Origin: Candidatus Krumholzibacteriia bacterium
Lineage (GTDB): Bacteria; Krumholzibacteriota; Krumholzibacteriia; Krumholzibacteriales; Krumholzibacteriaceae
Assembly (NCBI GenBank): GCA_028696635.1
Contig: JAQVGR010000114.1
Coordinates: forward strand, 1-6,198
DNA: 6,198 nt
Direction: 5' to 3'
Shown here: positions 5,677 to 6,198 of the stretch, piece by piece
How the letters are laid out: the number at the start of each line of letters is the position of its first letter
Position numbering within the stretch: the first letter of the stretch is position 1
Translations under genes and position numbers: made by a program
The notes under the pieces: generated by a model
Told to the model about the DNA's origin: nothing
What the model saw: only the letters and a program-made list of their open reading frames with translations
The model's database searches: none

Positions 5677-6198
5677 TCAGCGGCTCCAGAGGTATTCGAC
5701 GAGAACCCGTCCGACCGCCTCGAGCGAGCGGGGGGAGCACTTGTCGGGGGTGTCATCGAGGGTGTGCCACCAGGGATAATCGAAATCGATCAGGTCGACG
5801 GCGGGGAGGCCGGCCCGGATCAGCGGAAGATGATCGTCGATGATCGCCGGGCCCCGCTCGCGCCGGAACTGCGCGTACCCGAGCCCGGAGGCGATGTCGT
5901 AGAGCTCGCCGAGCAGCGCCGGTGCGGCGGCGAGGGAGTACGACTCCATCGGGATGTCGAGATCCCGGTCTCCGATCATGTCGATCACGATCGCCGCAAA
6001 GGGCCGGTACCCCCTGAGGTTGCGGGCGAAATGGGCGGAGCCGAGGCACCAGTCGGCCGCCGCGCCCGTCTCTCCGGAGTCCTCTCCGTCGAAGAGGACG
6101 ATGTCCACCCCGACCGGCGGCTCATGCCGGCCCAGCAGCCGGGCGATCTCGAGCAGGACGGCAACGCCGCTGGCCCCGTCGTTCGCTCCGGGTATCGG
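5677..6198 (-). CDS. M28-family zinc peptidase, glutaminyl cyclase-like, C-terminal part
   Basis: The frame is open to the window edge, so only the last 173 residues are seen and the N-terminus (with any signal peptide) is missing. The motifs are those of the M28 / glutaminyl-peptide cyclotransferase fold: GANDGASGVAVLLEIARLL (4-22; D7 is the metal-binding Asp position), FDGEDSG (36-42; Glu base followed by an acidic ligand position), VIDMIGDRDLDIP near 71-83, IIDDHLPLIRAGLPAVDLI (119-137) and WHTLDD (143-148, metal-ligand His). The DDH-PL-R-G-P-LI and WHT-DD blocks resemble glutaminyl cyclases more than classical aminopeptidases. Members either release N-terminal amino acids or cyclise N-terminal Gln to pyroglutamate, usually outside the cytoplasm; which applies here cannot be told. 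It ends with TGA at 5677-5679, followed by an intrinsic terminator. It is on the same strand as the rimP operon but probably a separate unit. Confidence 0.88.
   Translation of the reverse strand, partial: PIPGANDGASGVAVLLEIARLLGRHEPPVGVDIVLFDGEDSGETGAAADWCLGSAHFARNLRGYRPFAAIVIDMIGDRDLDIPMESYSLAAAPALLGELYDIASGLGYAQFRRERGPAIIDDHLPLIRAGLPAVDLIDFDYPWWHTLDDTPDKCSPRSLEAVGRVLVEYLWSR

Noticed and set aside
5021..5740. Extended RimP starting near 5740
   Set aside because: The extra 70 residues would run through the end of the M28 gene and the intrinsic terminator, and are Arg/Pro/Gly-rich with no family similarity.

Overview
This window looks like bacterial chromosome: GC-rich by eye, with tightly packed genes, every one on the minus strand, so the text below follows transcription from high to low coordinates. 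It carries the conserved transcription/translation cluster rimP - nusA - infB - ylxP (DUF503) - rbfA - nrnA-like DHH gene, preceded by the 3' end of an M28-family (glutaminyl cyclase-like) zinc enzyme. The gene order, the absence of ylxR/ylxQ between nusA and infB, and DUF503 between infB and rbfA resemble GC-rich Gram-negative lineages such as Deltaproteobacteria or the FCB-type candidate phyla. The sequence does not allow a safe taxonomic call.

Layout (all minus strand): 6198-5677, C-terminal 173 residues of an M28 peptidase/QC-like protein. 5676-5531, a 146-bp gap with a clean intrinsic terminator. 5530-5021, rimP. 5020-4950, a 71-bp gap with a near-consensus sigma70-type promoter. 4949-3330, nusA with a long acidic tail. 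3298-1037, infB from a GTG start, with six tandem copies of a 15-bp repeat in the N-terminal linker. 1023-742, ylxP. 722-330, rbfA. 333-1, the first 111 residues of an nrnA-like DHH phosphoesterase, starting at a GTG that overlaps the rbfA stop by 4 bp and cut off just before the expected DHH motif.

Together these genes serve ribosome maturation (RimP, RbfA), transcription elongation, termination and antitermination (NusA), translation initiation (IF-2) and, by family, turnover of very short RNAs (NrnA). Short gaps of 13 to 31 bp and one 4-bp overlap from nusA down to nrnA indicate one transcription unit. The promoter just before nusA suggests that nusA and the genes after it can be transcribed independently of rimP.

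I see no mobile element, CRISPR array, tRNA, rRNA or defence system. This is core genome, and the interest lies in regulation (terminator, internal promoter) and in lineage-specific low-complexity insertions in NusA and IF-2. No undescribed system is evident.
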